A DNA stretch of 23,811 nucleotides from JAWLCG01 sp041687295 (GCA_041687295.1 JAWLCG010000027.1:1-23811), one strand, 5' to 3'; numbered from the stretch's first letter, positions 1 through 7,892 are shown. Numbers and translations: made by a program. Notes: generated by a model not told the origin, from the sequence alone.

Positions 1-25
1 CGGCGATGGCGTCAGACTCCACCGC

Positions 26-45
26 GGCGGGCCGTGCCCGCCCTA
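26..45 (-). repeat. GTAGGGCGGGC-type hairpin at the recQ stop
   Basis: Read on the minus strand, the recQ stop TAG is followed by GGCGGGC-acg-GCCCGCC, a perfect 7-bp stem. The same element, with the same trailing GCGGTGG, follows the glycosyltransferase stop at 19309, and a longer version ends the sulfatase at 10295. It may act as a 3' end structure, but no T-run follows it. Confidence 0.6.
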
Positions 46-2229
46 CGGGTTCATCCGCTTATGCAGGGCGGCGCGGACGAGACGGGCCTGGGCGAAGTCG
101 AACTTCTCCTGGCCGGCGTCGACGACCGGCCGCAGGCTGGCTGTGCCCAACTCGGTGAAGAGGCGCTCGATCTCGACGCGGGTGTCGGGCTCGACGAAGG
201 CCTCGATGTCCACGGCCCGGCCCTCCAGGACAAACCGCTCGAGGTGGCTGGCGATGGTCTCGGCCTTGAGGCCCCGCTGGCGGGCGATCTCGTCCAGGCC
301 CAGCCCCTGCTGCACGAGGGCCCAGGTCTGCTCGAAGGTCTCGCCGCGGGCGGCGCGGACTGGCTCGGCCGGCTCGGCCTGGACGTGGGTTCTGTCGTCG
401 CGGGCGTACTCGCCGACGGCGGCCAGGAAGGCCTCGCCGTACTGCTCGAGCTTGCGGTCGCCCACGCCATTGATCGCCCGCAGCTCGGTAAGGTTGCGGG
501 GCAGCTCGCGGGCCATCTCGCGGAGCGTGCGGTCGCTGAAGATGATGTAAGGGGGCACGTTCTGGCTCTCGGCCAGCTCGCGCCGCAGCGAGCGGAGGCG
601 ATCGAAGAGCCCCTCGTCGTACTGGCCGACCGTGACGGCGGCGGCCGCGTTCTTCTTGCGCTTGCTCGCCTGGCGCTGGCGGATGACCGAGAAGGCCCGC
701 CGGCCGAACAGCACGTCCCGCCCCTTGGGCGTCAGGCGGAGCGTGGGGTACTGCTCGGCCGTCTGCTCGATGCACTCCTGCGCCAGCAGGTTGTCCACGA
801 TCAGCCCCCAATAGGGCCGGGCGTGCTCCTTGCCCACGCCGTGGGTGGGCAGCTGGTCGTGGCCCAGCCGGCGGATCCGGTCGGTGTTGGCGCCGACGAC
901 GATGTCGATGATGTGGCCCACGCCGAACCGCTCCTCCGTCCGCGCGATGGCCGACATGAGCATGCGGGCCTCGGTCGTCGCATCGACCCGCTCGACGTCG
1001 CCCATGCACACGTCGCACGAGCTGCAGTTGTCGTTCTCCGACTCGTACACCTCGCCGAAGTAGCCCAGCAGCTGTCGGCGGCGGCAGGCGTTGACGGCGG
1101 CGAAGGCGATCATGTCGTTGAGCTTCTGGCTGGCGATGTCGCGCTCGGGGACGCTCTCGATGTTGTTGATGAAGTAGCGGATCTTGGCCGTGTCGCCCCG
1201 CCCGTAGAGCAGCAGGCAATGGGCGGGCTCGCCGTCTCGGCCGGCCCGGCCGGTCTCCTGGTAGTAGCTCTCGATGTTCTTGGGCAAATCGGCGTGCAGG
1301 ACGAAGCGGACGTTGGGCTTGTCGATGCCCATGCCGAACGCGACCGTCGCCACGATGACCTGCACCTGGTCGCGGTTGAAGGCCTCCTGGTTCGCTTGAC
1401 GCTTCTCGTTGTCGAGCCCCGCGTGGTAGGGCAGGGCGGCAATGCCCTGCGTCCGCAAGTGGGCGGCCGTGCCCGCCACGCTGTCCCGCGTCGTGCGGTA
1501 GATGATGCCCGCCTCGTTGGGCCGGGCGCGGACGAAGTCGAGGATCTGCCCCTCGACGTCGCTCTTGGGCACCACCTGGTAGAACAGGTTGGGCCGATCG
1601 AAGCTCGCCCGCACGCAGAACGGCTCGCGCAGGCCCAGCCGCTCGGTGATGTCCTGCTGCACGTGCGGCGTGGCCGTGGCCGTGAAGGCCGCCACCGGCA
1701 CGTGCGTGAACCGCTGGACGATGACCGACAGCGACAAGTAGTCCGGCCGGAAGTCGTGCCCCCATTCGCTGACGCAGTGGGCCTCGTCGATGGCGAACAG
1801 GCTAAGCTGCACGCCGTCGAGGCGGTCGAGGAACTCCGGCAGGGCGAACCGCTCGGGGGCAATGTAGAGCAGGTCCAGCTCGCCCTCGTGCAGCCTCCGC
1901 AGCACGCGGGCGCGGTCGGCGCCGGCGAGGCTGCTGTTGAGGTACTCGGCCTGGAGCCCGTTGGCCTGGGCGGCGTCGACCTGGTCCTTCATCAGCGAGA
2001 TCAGCGGGCTGATGACCACGGCCGTGCCGGGCAACAGGTACGCCGGCAGCTGGTAGCACAGGCTCTTGCCGCCGCCGGTGGGCATGACGGCGAAGACGTC
2101 GCGCCCAGCCAGCAGGGCCTGGACGATCTCACGCTGGTTGGCGCGGAAGTCGCGGAAGCCGAACACGTGGCGCAAGGCGTCGTCGAGCTGCTCCGCGGCG
2201 ATCGGCGGGTTGTCAGGGGCGTCAGGCAT
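43..2229 (-). CDS. recQ: ATP-dependent DNA helicase RecQ
   Basis: 3'-5' DNA helicase of recombination and replication-fork repair, cytoplasmic. Numbered from the ATG at 2229, the 728-residue protein has Walker A MPTGGGKS (49-56), DEAH (148-151), motif VI QETGRAGRDG (about 324-333) and four zinc-binding cysteines (382, 402, 405, 408) that mark the RecQ zinc subdomain. An RQC winged helix, an HRDC domain (about 550-620) and a C-terminal helix-turn-helix extension (about 650-690) follow, so this is a full-length RecQ with an added tail. The frame is open upstream to a GTG at 2271, but that start lies beyond an octamer repeat; MPDAPDNPP at 2229 fits the family better. No clear Shine-Dalgarno precedes either. 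The gene follows sugE by 52 bases on the same strand and could be co-transcribed. Its stop TAG belongs to a palindromic repeat. Confidence 0.96.
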   Translation of the reverse strand: MPDAPDNPPIAAEQLDDALRHVFGFRDFRANQREIVQALLAGRDVFAVMPTGGGKSLCYQLPAYLLPGTAVVISPLISLMKDQVDAAQANGLQAEYLNSSLAGADRARVLRRLHEGELDLLYIAPERFALPEFLDRLDGVQLSLFAIDEAHCVSEWGHDFRPDYLSLSVIVQRFTHVPVAAFTATATPHVQQDITERLGLREPFCVRASFDRPNLFYQVVPKSDVEGQILDFVRARPNEAGIIYRTTRDSVAGTAAHLRTQGIAALPYHAGLDNEKRQANQEAFNRDQVQVIVATVAFGMGIDKPNVRFVLHADLPKNIESYYQETGRAGRDGEPAHCLLLYGRGDTAKIRYFINNIESVPERDIASQKLNDMIAFAAVNACRRRQLLGYFGEVYESENDNCSSCDVCMGDVERVDATTEARMLMSAIARTEERFGVGHIIDIVVGANTDRIRRLGHDQLPTHGVGKEHARPYWGLIVDNLLAQECIEQTAEQYPTLRLTPKGRDVLFGRRAFSVIRQRQASKRKKNAAAAVTVGQYDEGLFDRLRSLRRELAESQNVPPYIIFSDRTLREMARELPRNLTELRAINGVGDRKLEQYGEAFLAAVGEYARDDRTHVQAEPAEPVRAARGETFEQTWALVQQGLGLDEIARQRGLKAETIASHLERFVLEGRAVDIEAFVEPDTRVEIERLFTELGTASLRPVVDAGQEKFDFAQARLVRAALHKRMNP

Positions 2230-2247
2230 GGGCAAAGCAGGGCAACG

Positions 2248-2263
2248 GGTTGATTGGTTAATT
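2248..2263 (-). repeat. Octamer array, 2 units, recQ leader
   Basis: Two tandem 8-bp units, GGTTGATT GGTTAATT on the plus strand (AATTAACC AATCAACC in the mRNA sense). They end 18 bases before the recQ ATG. They match longer arrays in front of lipM (16615-16654) and ispH (20332-20363). Confidence 0.7.
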
Positions 2264-2281
2264 CGTAACACTGTTCAGGGG

Positions 2282-2596
2282 CTACCGCAGCAGGCGCAGG
2301 CCCAGGATGCCGGCGACGATCAGGCCGATGCAGGCGAGGCGCCACGGGTTGCGCGACTCGTCGAACAGCATGATGCCCAGCACCGCCGTGGCGGCCGTGC
2401 CCACGCCGGTCCAGATCGGGTAGACCGTACTGACGGGCAGGCTCTTCATCGTCCAGGCCAGCCCGCCCACGCTGCCGACCATCGCCACGATCGTCCAGAC
2501 GCTCGGCCAGAGGCGCGTGAAGCCGTGGGAGTACTTCATCGCCACCACCCACACCGCCTCGAGCATGCCGGCAATCAGCAACACCAGCCACGCCAT
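2282..2596 (-). CDS. sugE: Small multidrug resistance family transporter, Gdx/SugE type
   Basis: Four-helix inner-membrane antiporter of the SMR family, 104 residues, the usual length. The sequence shows the central glutamate E13 in helix 1 (GMLEAVW), followed by the MKYSHGFTR segment typical of SugE/Gdx rather than EmrE/Qac. S42, Y59 and W62 also match positions that line the substrate pocket in characterised guanidinium exporters. Likely role: proton-coupled export of guanidinium; quaternary ammonium export is the alternative. P60 replaces the alanine usual in Y-A-V-W. The start ATG has a GGAG about 10 bases upstream. I looked for guanidine riboswitches in the 150-base leader and recognised none; the leader holds a GTAGGGCGGGC palindrome instead. 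SMR proteins may work as homodimers or pairs; only one copy is present here. Confidence 0.9.
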   Translation of the reverse strand: MAWLVLLIAGMLEAVWVVAMKYSHGFTRLWPSVWTIVAMVGSVGGLAWTMKSLPVSTVYPIWTGVGTAATAVLGIMLFDESRNPWRLACIGLIVAGILGLRLLR

Positions 2597-2614
2597 TCGC
2601 TTCGCTCCGTCTCC

Positions 2615-2634
2615 GTAGGGCGGGCATCGCCCGC
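2615..2634 (+). repeat. GTAGGGCGGGC palindrome upstream of sugE
   Basis: GTAGGGCGGGC-at-CGCCCGC: a shorter copy of the hairpin that ends recQ, the sulfatase and the glycosyltransferase. Here it sits in the leader region of sugE on the opposite strand and does not end a gene. Confidence 0.5.
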
Positions 2635-2704
2635 GTATCCGATGTTGTCACCGCTCCCGAAACACCGGCGAGATCGCATGTACCATCGACCTCACGCAGC
2701 GTCC

Positions 2705-2737
2705 GGGTGCCGTGGCTACGGTGTTTGTAGCCACGTC
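2705..2737 (+). repeat. CGTGGCT hairpin, copy A (left inverted repeat)
   Basis: A 33-bp element with perfect 9-bp arms, CGTGGCTAC (2711-2719) and GTAGCCACG (2727-2735), and a 7-base loop, preceded by GGGTGC. It is identical, as reverse complement, to 3169-3201. Related copies are at 13962 and 20569. Confidence 0.8.
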
Positions 2738-2749
2738 AATGGGGTCTCC

Positions 2750-3088
2750 TCAGGAGGCCAGCACCAGGCCCAGCCTGTCCACCAGCCAGTCCATGAAAGT
2801 CAGCGTGATCGGCAGCGGCAGCAGGGCCAGGAAGAGCGACACCAGACCCGCGAACATCGGTACGGCCCGTCCGCGGCCCTTGACGATGATCGTCACCGCC
2901 AGACTACCCGCCACAAGCGTACCGGCCAGGGCTGCCAGATCCGCGTACAGAGTAAGTCCCATGGGCCGGATGCTCGTCCCGCGGGGCACGCCCACCAGAT
3001 CCAACCAGAGCCGGCATGATACCAGGATGCTTGTCACCGTAACCGCGTACGACGCCGCCGCCAGTCCCAGGGCCGAGGATGTCCGCAT
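2750..3088 (-). CDS. Small hydrophobic membrane protein, unknown function
   Basis: I do not recognise a family. The 112-residue protein has about three hydrophobic stretches long enough to span a membrane: one near the N-terminus (SALGLAAASYAV onward), one in the middle (LAALAGTLVAGSLAV) and one in the second half (FAGLVSLFLALLPLP). It is therefore probably an integral inner-membrane protein. The ATG at 3088 is chosen because GGAGG lies five bases upstream; a GTG at 3100 in the same frame lacks such a site. The gene stands alone, bounded on both sides by perfect inverted copies of a 33-bp hairpin repeat (2705-2737 and 3169-3201). It ends with TGA, unlike most neighbours. Confidence 0.6.
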   Translation of the reverse strand: MRTSSALGLAAASYAVTVTSILVSCRLWLDLVGVPRGTSIRPMGLTLYADLAALAGTLVAGSLAVTIIVKGRGRAVPMFAGLVSLFLALLPLPITLTFMDWLVDRLGLVLAS

Positions 3089-3168
3089 GGTTGCCTCCAC
3101 GTCACAGGTGGGACGCCGCGACGTTGTCGCTCTGTTCCAGCCTACGCGCTTGCCGCCCAGCGGCGAAA

Positions 3169-3201
3169 GACGTGGCTACAAACACCGTAGCCACGGCACC
3201 C
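3169..3201 (-). repeat. CGTGGCT hairpin, copy B (right inverted repeat)
   Basis: Exact reverse complement of 2705-2737 over all 33 positions. A CTCTGTG element follows 29 bases later, an arrangement repeated around 20569 and 21719. Confidence 0.8.
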
Positions 3202-3230
3202 GCACAGCTTGTCTTCTCCGAACCCAAGAG

Positions 3231-3272
3231 AACCTCTGTGTCTTTTCTCTGTGTCCTCTGTGTCCTCAGTGG
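3231..3272 (-). repeat. CTCTGTG element, copy 1
   Basis: AACCTCTGTG, then repeated CTCTGTGTCC units. In mRNA sense of the minus-strand mannosidase it reads as a run of ACACAGAG units about 80 bases after that gene's stop. Translated shadows give runs like RTQRTQRKDTE, which should not be taken as protein. Confidence 0.75.
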
Positions 3273-3292
3273 ACCATCTCCGCCTTCGAAGA

Positions 3293-3310
3293 CCCCGGGC
3301 ATGCCCGGGG
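3293..3310. repeat. CCCCGGGC-AT-GCCCGGGG palindrome, copy 1
   Basis: Perfect 18-bp palindrome followed by CTATATG. The identical palindrome and trailing CTATATG recur at 19372-19389, also close to a CTCTGTG element. Confidence 0.75.
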
Positions 3311-3323
3311 CTATATGGAAGAC

Positions 3324-3354
3324 GCCGGGCCTCGCTGGCGCTCGGCCCGGCCTA
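3324..3354 (-). repeat. GTAGGCCGGGCC hairpin at the mannosidase stop
   Basis: Arms GCCGGGCC (3324-3331) and GGCCCGGC (3344-3351) form an 8-bp stem directly after the mannosidase TAG. The loop contains CTCGCTGGCGCTCG, nearly the same core as at 14084 and 23424. Confidence 0.6.
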
Positions 3355-5832
3355 CTTCTCGTAGGTATCGACCAGGCTGCGGACGGTCAGGGCCTTGCGG
3401 AAGGCGGCCAGGGTCATCCGCTCGGCGGGCTTCACGCGGACGGTGACGGCCTTGCCGGGCCGGAGGTTGAGGAAGTTGTCCTCGTAGTGGGCGTCGCCGC
3501 CGGCCAGGGCCAGCCAGGCCCACAGGGCGGGGCGGTCGCTGGTGAGCGTCACGCCGAAGGCGCCGTCGTCGGCAGGCTCGGCCTGCACCTTGATCGTCGG
3601 TTCGAGCAGGTCCATGTGCTTGGGCTTGACGAAGTGCACCAGGTTGCTCGAGACGGTCTGGCCGGCGACGTCGAACTCCAGCCACACCAGCAGCTCGCGG
3701 GGGCTGCGGGCGGCGATGGCGTCGGCGAACTTCAGCGTGGTGAGCTTCTTCGTGCGGTTGGGGCCGATCTTCGCGGGGATCTCGCCGCCGTCGACGGTCT
3801 CGCCGGCCGTGGTGGTCAGCGTCCAGCGGACGGTGCCCTCGACGGCCTCGAGACGGTCGCTGCTGAGGTGGACCTCGACGGTGCCCTTGTCGGCATCCTC
3901 GACGCCGCTGACGAGCACGGGCTCGAAGAACTTGCGGGCGATGTAGTGCAGGGCCTTCCAGCGGCCATGGTAGTCGATCGACGCCCAGCTGGCGACGGGC
4001 CAGCAGTCGTTGAGCTGCCAGTACAGCGCCCCCATGCACTGGGGCATGTGCCGCCGCCAGTGCTCGACGGCGTACTTGATGGCCAGGCCCTGCTGGATCT
4101 GGCTGAGCCAGAGGGTGTTCTCGAAGCCCAGGGGCATGCGGAACCAGCTGAGCATGTAGTGCATGATCAGGGCGTTGCCGGTGCCGCTGCGCTGGTGGTG
4201 CTCCATGACGCGGTGGGTGACGTTGCGTTCGTCGGCGTTGAGGTAGCCGAAGGTCGTCCGGGGCTCGGGGAAGCTCTGGAAGCCGAACTCGCTGCAGAAG
4301 CGATGGAAGGCCGAGCGGTACCACTCGAAGGGCTGTCGGCCATGCCAGACGGCCCAGAGGTGCGCGTCGCCGGTGGTCGGGTCGGAATGGTTGGCCCGGT
4401 CGCCGAGGGGCGTGTGGGGGCTGCTGGGCCAGTAGTCGCGGCTTTCGTCGAGCGGGGCGAGGGTCTGGGGGATCAACTCGTCGAAGAGCTTCTTGTACCA
4501 GTCCCACGGCATGCGGGGCCAGCCGGCGTCGTTGGCGACGAACTGCTCGAGTTCGTTGTTGCCGCACCACAGGGCGATCGACGCGTGGTGGCGCAGCCGG
4601 CGGACGTTGTCGACGACCTCGGCCCGGACGTTGTCCATGAAGGCCTCGTCGTCCGACGGGTACGCGCTGCAGGCGAACATGAAGTCCTGCCACACGCACA
4701 GGCCCAGCTCGTCGCACAGGTCGTAGAAGACGTCCTGCTCGTAGACGCCGCCACCCCAGACCCGCAGCATGTTCATGTGGGCGTGGCGGGCGGCCTGCAG
4801 CAGGCTGCGGTAGTTTTCGTCGCTCAGGCGGGTGACGAACTGGTCGGCGGGGATCCAGTTGGCGCCCTTGGCGAAGAAGGGCACGCCGTTGACGGTGAAC
4901 TCGAACGACTCGCCCCACTTGTCCGGCCGGCGGCGCAGACGGAGCGTCCGCAGGCCGATGCGGCGGCTCTGCGTGTCCAGGACGTGGCCCGCGGCGTCGC
5001 GCAGCTCAACGGCGACGGTGTAGAGCGGCTGATCGCCCAGGCCGTTGGGCCACCAGAGGCGCGGCTTGCGGAGAGTGAGCTTCACGCCGCCCTTACCGCA
5101 GTTCAGCGTGGCCGTGGTCTCGGCGACGGGCTGGCCGTCGAGACTGACGGTGACGGCGGCAGTGAGGGGCCCGTCGGTGAGGCTGTCGGCCTCGACGGCG
5201 ACGTTCAGGTCGACCTGGCCCTTGCGGCTGTGGTCCTGGTCGATCCGCAGGTCGCCCAGCCGGGCCGAGGGGATGCCCAGCAGCTCAATGGTGCGCCAGA
5301 TGCCTGCGGTGATCAGCACGGCCCCCCAGTCCCAGCCGAAGTTGCAGGCGCTCTTGCGGACGTAGGTCCGCCCGGCCGGCTCGTGGGCGATGCACTTGGG
5401 GCTCACCAGCGGACGGGCCTTGTAGCGCTTGCGGATCAGCGGCATGACCGAGTCGAAGTGCACCTCGATCGTGTTGGGCCCGGCCTGCAGGGCCCGGCGG
5501 ATGTCGAACTCCCAGGTGCGGAACTGGTTGTCGGCCTGGCCGACTGTTTGGCCGTTGATCCGCACCGTCGCCAGCGTGTCCAGGCCCTCGCACCGCAGCA
5601 GCACTCGCGGGCAGTCCAGCAGTTCGGCCGGGGCCTCGAACGTACGGATGAAGGTCCAGTCGGCCTCGCCGATCCACTGCTGGTGGACCTCGTTGTCGCG
5701 GTGGAAGGGGTCCTCGATCCGCCCGGCCGCCAGCAGGTCGGTGTGGATGCAGCCCGGCACGGTCGCCGGCGTCGTTTCGTCCTGGCCGTCCTGGAGCACC
5801 TGCCACTGCCCGCCCAGATCGATCCGCATCAT
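3352..5832 (-). CDS. Beta-mannosidase, glycoside hydrolase family 2
   Basis: Exo-acting beta-mannosidase that removes terminal beta-1,4-mannose from mannan or N-glycan-type oligosaccharides by a retaining mechanism. At 826 residues it has the usual length: an N-terminal sugar-binding domain opening directly with LGGQWQVLQDG, immunoglobulin-like domains (about 190-300), the catalytic barrel (about 310-650) and a C-terminal beta domain. The acid/base is E427 in WCGNNELEQ and the nucleophile E515 in SEFGFQSF, both intact. The substrate-pocket segment NFGWDWG (164-170) is characteristic of beta-mannosidases. No signal peptide is visible, so the enzyme is probably cytoplasmic and acts on imported oligosaccharides. 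GAGGTGA seven bases upstream supports the ATG pair at 5832/5829. The stop TAG is followed immediately by a hairpin repeat. Confidence 0.93.
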   Translation of the reverse strand: MMRIDLGGQWQVLQDGQDETTPATVPGCIHTDLLAAGRIEDPFHRDNEVHQQWIGEADWTFIRTFEAPAELLDCPRVLLRCEGLDTLATVRINGQTVGQADNQFRTWEFDIRRALQAGPNTIEVHFDSVMPLIRKRYKARPLVSPKCIAHEPAGRTYVRKSACNFGWDWGAVLITAGIWRTIELLGIPSARLGDLRIDQDHSRKGQVDLNVAVEADSLTDGPLTAAVTVSLDGQPVAETTATLNCGKGGVKLTLRKPRLWWPNGLGDQPLYTVAVELRDAAGHVLDTQSRRIGLRTLRLRRRPDKWGESFEFTVNGVPFFAKGANWIPADQFVTRLSDENYRSLLQAARHAHMNMLRVWGGGVYEQDVFYDLCDELGLCVWQDFMFACSAYPSDDEAFMDNVRAEVVDNVRRLRHHASIALWCGNNELEQFVANDAGWPRMPWDWYKKLFDELIPQTLAPLDESRDYWPSSPHTPLGDRANHSDPTTGDAHLWAVWHGRQPFEWYRSAFHRFCSEFGFQSFPEPRTTFGYLNADERNVTHRVMEHHQRSGTGNALIMHYMLSWFRMPLGFENTLWLSQIQQGLAIKYAVEHWRRHMPQCMGALYWQLNDCWPVASWASIDYHGRWKALHYIARKFFEPVLVSGVEDADKGTVEVHLSSDRLEAVEGTVRWTLTTTAGETVDGGEIPAKIGPNRTKKLTTLKFADAIAARSPRELLVWLEFDVAGQTVSSNLVHFVKPKHMDLLEPTIKVQAEPADDGAFGVTLTSDRPALWAWLALAGGDAHYEDNFLNLRPGKAVTVRVKPAERMTLAAFRKALTVRSLVDTYEK

Positions 5833-6143
5833 GCGTCCATCACCTCAGGCCCGCGCGGGGCCGTCGTCTTCGGTATCGCCTCCGCCCGGCGACCCTCGCC
5901 GGCGGAAGCCTCTGTCCTTACCCGCTGCCGGCCCCGAATACAAGGGCGGCCTGCGGTGCATACCCTACCATACCCAGTACGCCGCCCGAACGCCAAAGGG
6001 CGAAGAAACGCCGTGTAGCCCCCGGGCTCGCGGCCATGTCACGTCGTGCCCCGCGGGCCCCCAGCGGCAGATCCTTCGCACTCCTGGGGGCGGCACCTTT
6101 CGCCGTGGGGGAGGGGAATCTATAATCGACCCTTTCGACTTTC
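5833..6143. other. Divergent intergenic region, mannosidase and kinase
   Basis: No credible gene. It holds a hairpin at 5881-5906 (TCCGCC(C)GGCGA / TCGCCGGCGGA with a one-base bulge and CCC loop) and the probable promoter of the kinase gene at 6121. I see nothing else I can name. Confidence 0.6.
6121..6126 (+). promoter_or_regulatory. Perfect -10 box for the double kinase
   Basis: TATAAT ends 17 bases before the first ATG at 6144, so a transcript would begin only about 10 bases upstream of the start codon. No convincing -35 is present at 17 bp. Confidence 0.45.
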
Positions 6144-7892
6144 ATGGTAGACCCGATGCTCATGGATGCCGCCCCGACAGCTCCGACGACCGACGCGGTG
6201 ACCTTCGCCGACGCCACTGCGCGCGCGGAGCTGGAGGGCCACCTGTCGCTGCTGGCTGATCCGGCCCGCCACGAGGAGCCCCGCGTCGCCCGCGTCAAGC
6301 ACAACGCCACCCGGACCGTCTGGCGGGCCCAGTTGGACGGCTCGGCGGTGTACATCAAGCACTTCCACGCCGGCGGCGCGGTCGCACGGCTCAAGGGCCT
6401 GCTCCGCGGCAGCGACGCCCGGCGGGAGCTGGCCTTTAGCCGACACCTGCGGGGGGCGGGCGTGGAGGCCATCGAGGTGCTGGCCATCGGCGAGGGCAAG
6501 GGCCGGGCCTGGGTCGTCAGCCGGGCCGTCGAGCCGGCCGAGCCACTGGACGCCTGGCACGAGCGCGTCCAGCGCGAGGGCCACGCGGGTCCTCGGCTGC
6601 GGTCGGCCACGCGGGCCCTGGCCGAGCTGGTCGGGCGGATGCACCTCGCCGGCGTCCGCCACCTGGATCTGCATAGCGGCAACATCCTGGTGCAGGAGGA
6701 GGGCGGCGTCCTGCACCTTGTGCTGACCGACCTGCACCGCGTCACCCGCCGCCGTCGGCTGACCCGGCGGGGGCGGGCGAAGGACCTGGCCCTGCTCCTG
6801 CACGACCGCCTGCACGCCACCGGCCGGGCCGAGCGGGTACGGTTCCTGGCCCGCTACCTCGCCGTCACCGGCGGGCCGGGCACGCTGCGGGGCTGGCGGG
6901 CGATGGTCGAGCCGCTCGCCCAGGCCCACTCCGCCAGCCAGTATGCCGCCCGCGACCGCCGCGTGCTCGGGGAGAACCGCTACTTCACCCGGCTGCGCCT
7001 GGGCCACTGGCGGGGCCACGCCGTCCTGGCCAGCAAGCGTCGGCCCCTCTGGTCGCCGGCGGCCGGCATGGAGTTCACGCCCGCCGACTGGCAGGAGGCC
7101 CTGGCCGACCCCGAGGCCCTGCTGACCGGCCCCGGCGGCGAGGTGGTCAAGGACTCGCCCAGTTCCCTGGTCGTCCGCCGTCGGCTGCGGGTGGGCGGCC
7201 AGGAGGTCGACGTGCACCTCAAACGTCACCGCCGCAAACGCCCCTGGAAGGCGCCGCTGGACCTGTTCCGCACGGGCCGGGCTATGCGGGCATTCCGCAA
7301 CGGCCATGCCCTGATCACCCGCCGGGTGCCGACAGCCCTGCCACTGGCCGTGCTGGAGCAACGCACCGGGCCCTGGCTGCGCGACAGCGTGCTGATCGTC
7401 GAGACCGTGGAACCGGGCGAGCCGCTGCGGGGCTGGCTGAGCCGCCGGCTCGAGGGGGAGGGGCCGGGGGGGCGGCATCGGCTGGCCCATGCGCTGCTGG
7501 GCAAGCTGGGCGCCCTGCTCCGCCGGCTCCACGAGGCCGGCTATGCCCACCGCGACCTCAAGGGCTCCAACCTGCTCGTGCACGGCCGGCCGGGGGCGGC
7601 ACCCGAGGTGGTGCTGATCGACCTGGACGGCATGAGCCGCCCGCGCCGCCTGAGCCGCCGACAGATCTTCCAGGGCCTGATGCGTCTGAACGTCTCGCTG
7701 CTGGAGTGCCCGGCCGTCACCCACGCCGGACGCCTGCGGATGCTGCTGGGCTACCTCCGCCGCCCCGGCAGCGGGCGAGTCGCCTACAAGCCCTACTGGC
7801 GCGAGCTGGAGGCGTGGTCCGCCCGCAAGCTCCGCCGCCAGATCGCGGGCCGACAGAAGAAGCAGCGCCGTCTCCGCCGGCCCAGAGCGTAG
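6144..7892 (+). CDS. Tandem two-domain WaaP/InaA-like lipopolysaccharide kinase
   Basis: The 582-residue protein carries two kinase folds of the Kdo/WaaP/InaA type, which phosphorylate sugars of the lipopolysaccharide core. Domain 1 has the ATP-contacting lysine K72 (YIKHF), catalytic loop HLDLHSGN (173-180; D175, N180) and metal-binding D196 (LTDLHR). Domain 2 has K360 (VHLKRH), HRDLKGSN (469-476; D471, N476) and D493 (LIDLDG). All key residues are intact in both halves, so neither is an obvious pseudokinase. Single-domain members are about half this length. A basic C-terminal tail rich in Arg/Lys may contact membrane phosphates. Starts at 6144, 6156 and 6162 are in frame; the first is used. 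No transmembrane segment is visible, so it is probably cytoplasmic or peripheral. The true substrate is unknown; a protein or other envelope sugar kinase is possible. Confidence 0.85.
   Translation: MVDPMLMDAAPTAPTTDAVTFADATARAELEGHLSLLADPARHEEPRVARVKHNATRTVWRAQLDGSAVYIKHFHAGGAVARLKGLLRGSDARRELAFSRHLRGAGVEAIEVLAIGEGKGRAWVVSRAVEPAEPLDAWHERVQREGHAGPRLRSATRALAELVGRMHLAGVRHLDLHSGNILVQEEGGVLHLVLTDLHRVTRRRRLTRRGRAKDLALLLHDRLHATGRAERVRFLARYLAVTGGPGTLRGWRAMVEPLAQAHSASQYAARDRRVLGENRYFTRLRLGHWRGHAVLASKRRPLWSPAAGMEFTPADWQEALADPEALLTGPGGEVVKDSPSSLVVRRRLRVGGQEVDVHLKRHRRKRPWKAPLDLFRTGRAMRAFRNGHALITRRVPTALPLAVLEQRTGPWLRDSVLIVETVEPGEPLRGWLSRRLEGEGPGGRHRLAHALLGKLGALLRRLHEAGYAHRDLKGSNLLVHGRPGAAPEVVLIDLDGMSRPRRLSRRQIFQGLMRLNVSLLECPAVTHAGRLRMLLGYLRRPGSGRVAYKPYWRELEAWSARKLRRQIAGRQKKQRRLRRPRA

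Noticed and set aside
34..2253. 739-residue open frame on the plus strand opposite recQ
   Set aside because: It mirrors recQ, a clear gene, and its translation is low-complexity Gly/Ala/Val/Asp/Leu. High GC leaves the opposite strand free of stops.
2597..2750. Guanidine riboswitch in front of sugE
   Set aside because: I compared the leader with what I remember of guanidine-I, -II and -III features (paired ACGR loops, CCGGACGAGG-like core) and found only fragments such as CCGGACG. Not enough for a call; a covariance search would decide.
3102..3302. 66-residue open frame with an RTQRTQRKDTE run
   Set aside because: The run is the translation of a CTCTGTG repeat and the rest is the CGTGGCT hairpin; not a protein.
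3079..6018. 979-residue open frame on the plus strand opposite the beta-mannosidase
   Set aside because: Complementary to an intact GH2 gene, no motif, begins in a repeat-filled gap. Same GC artefact.
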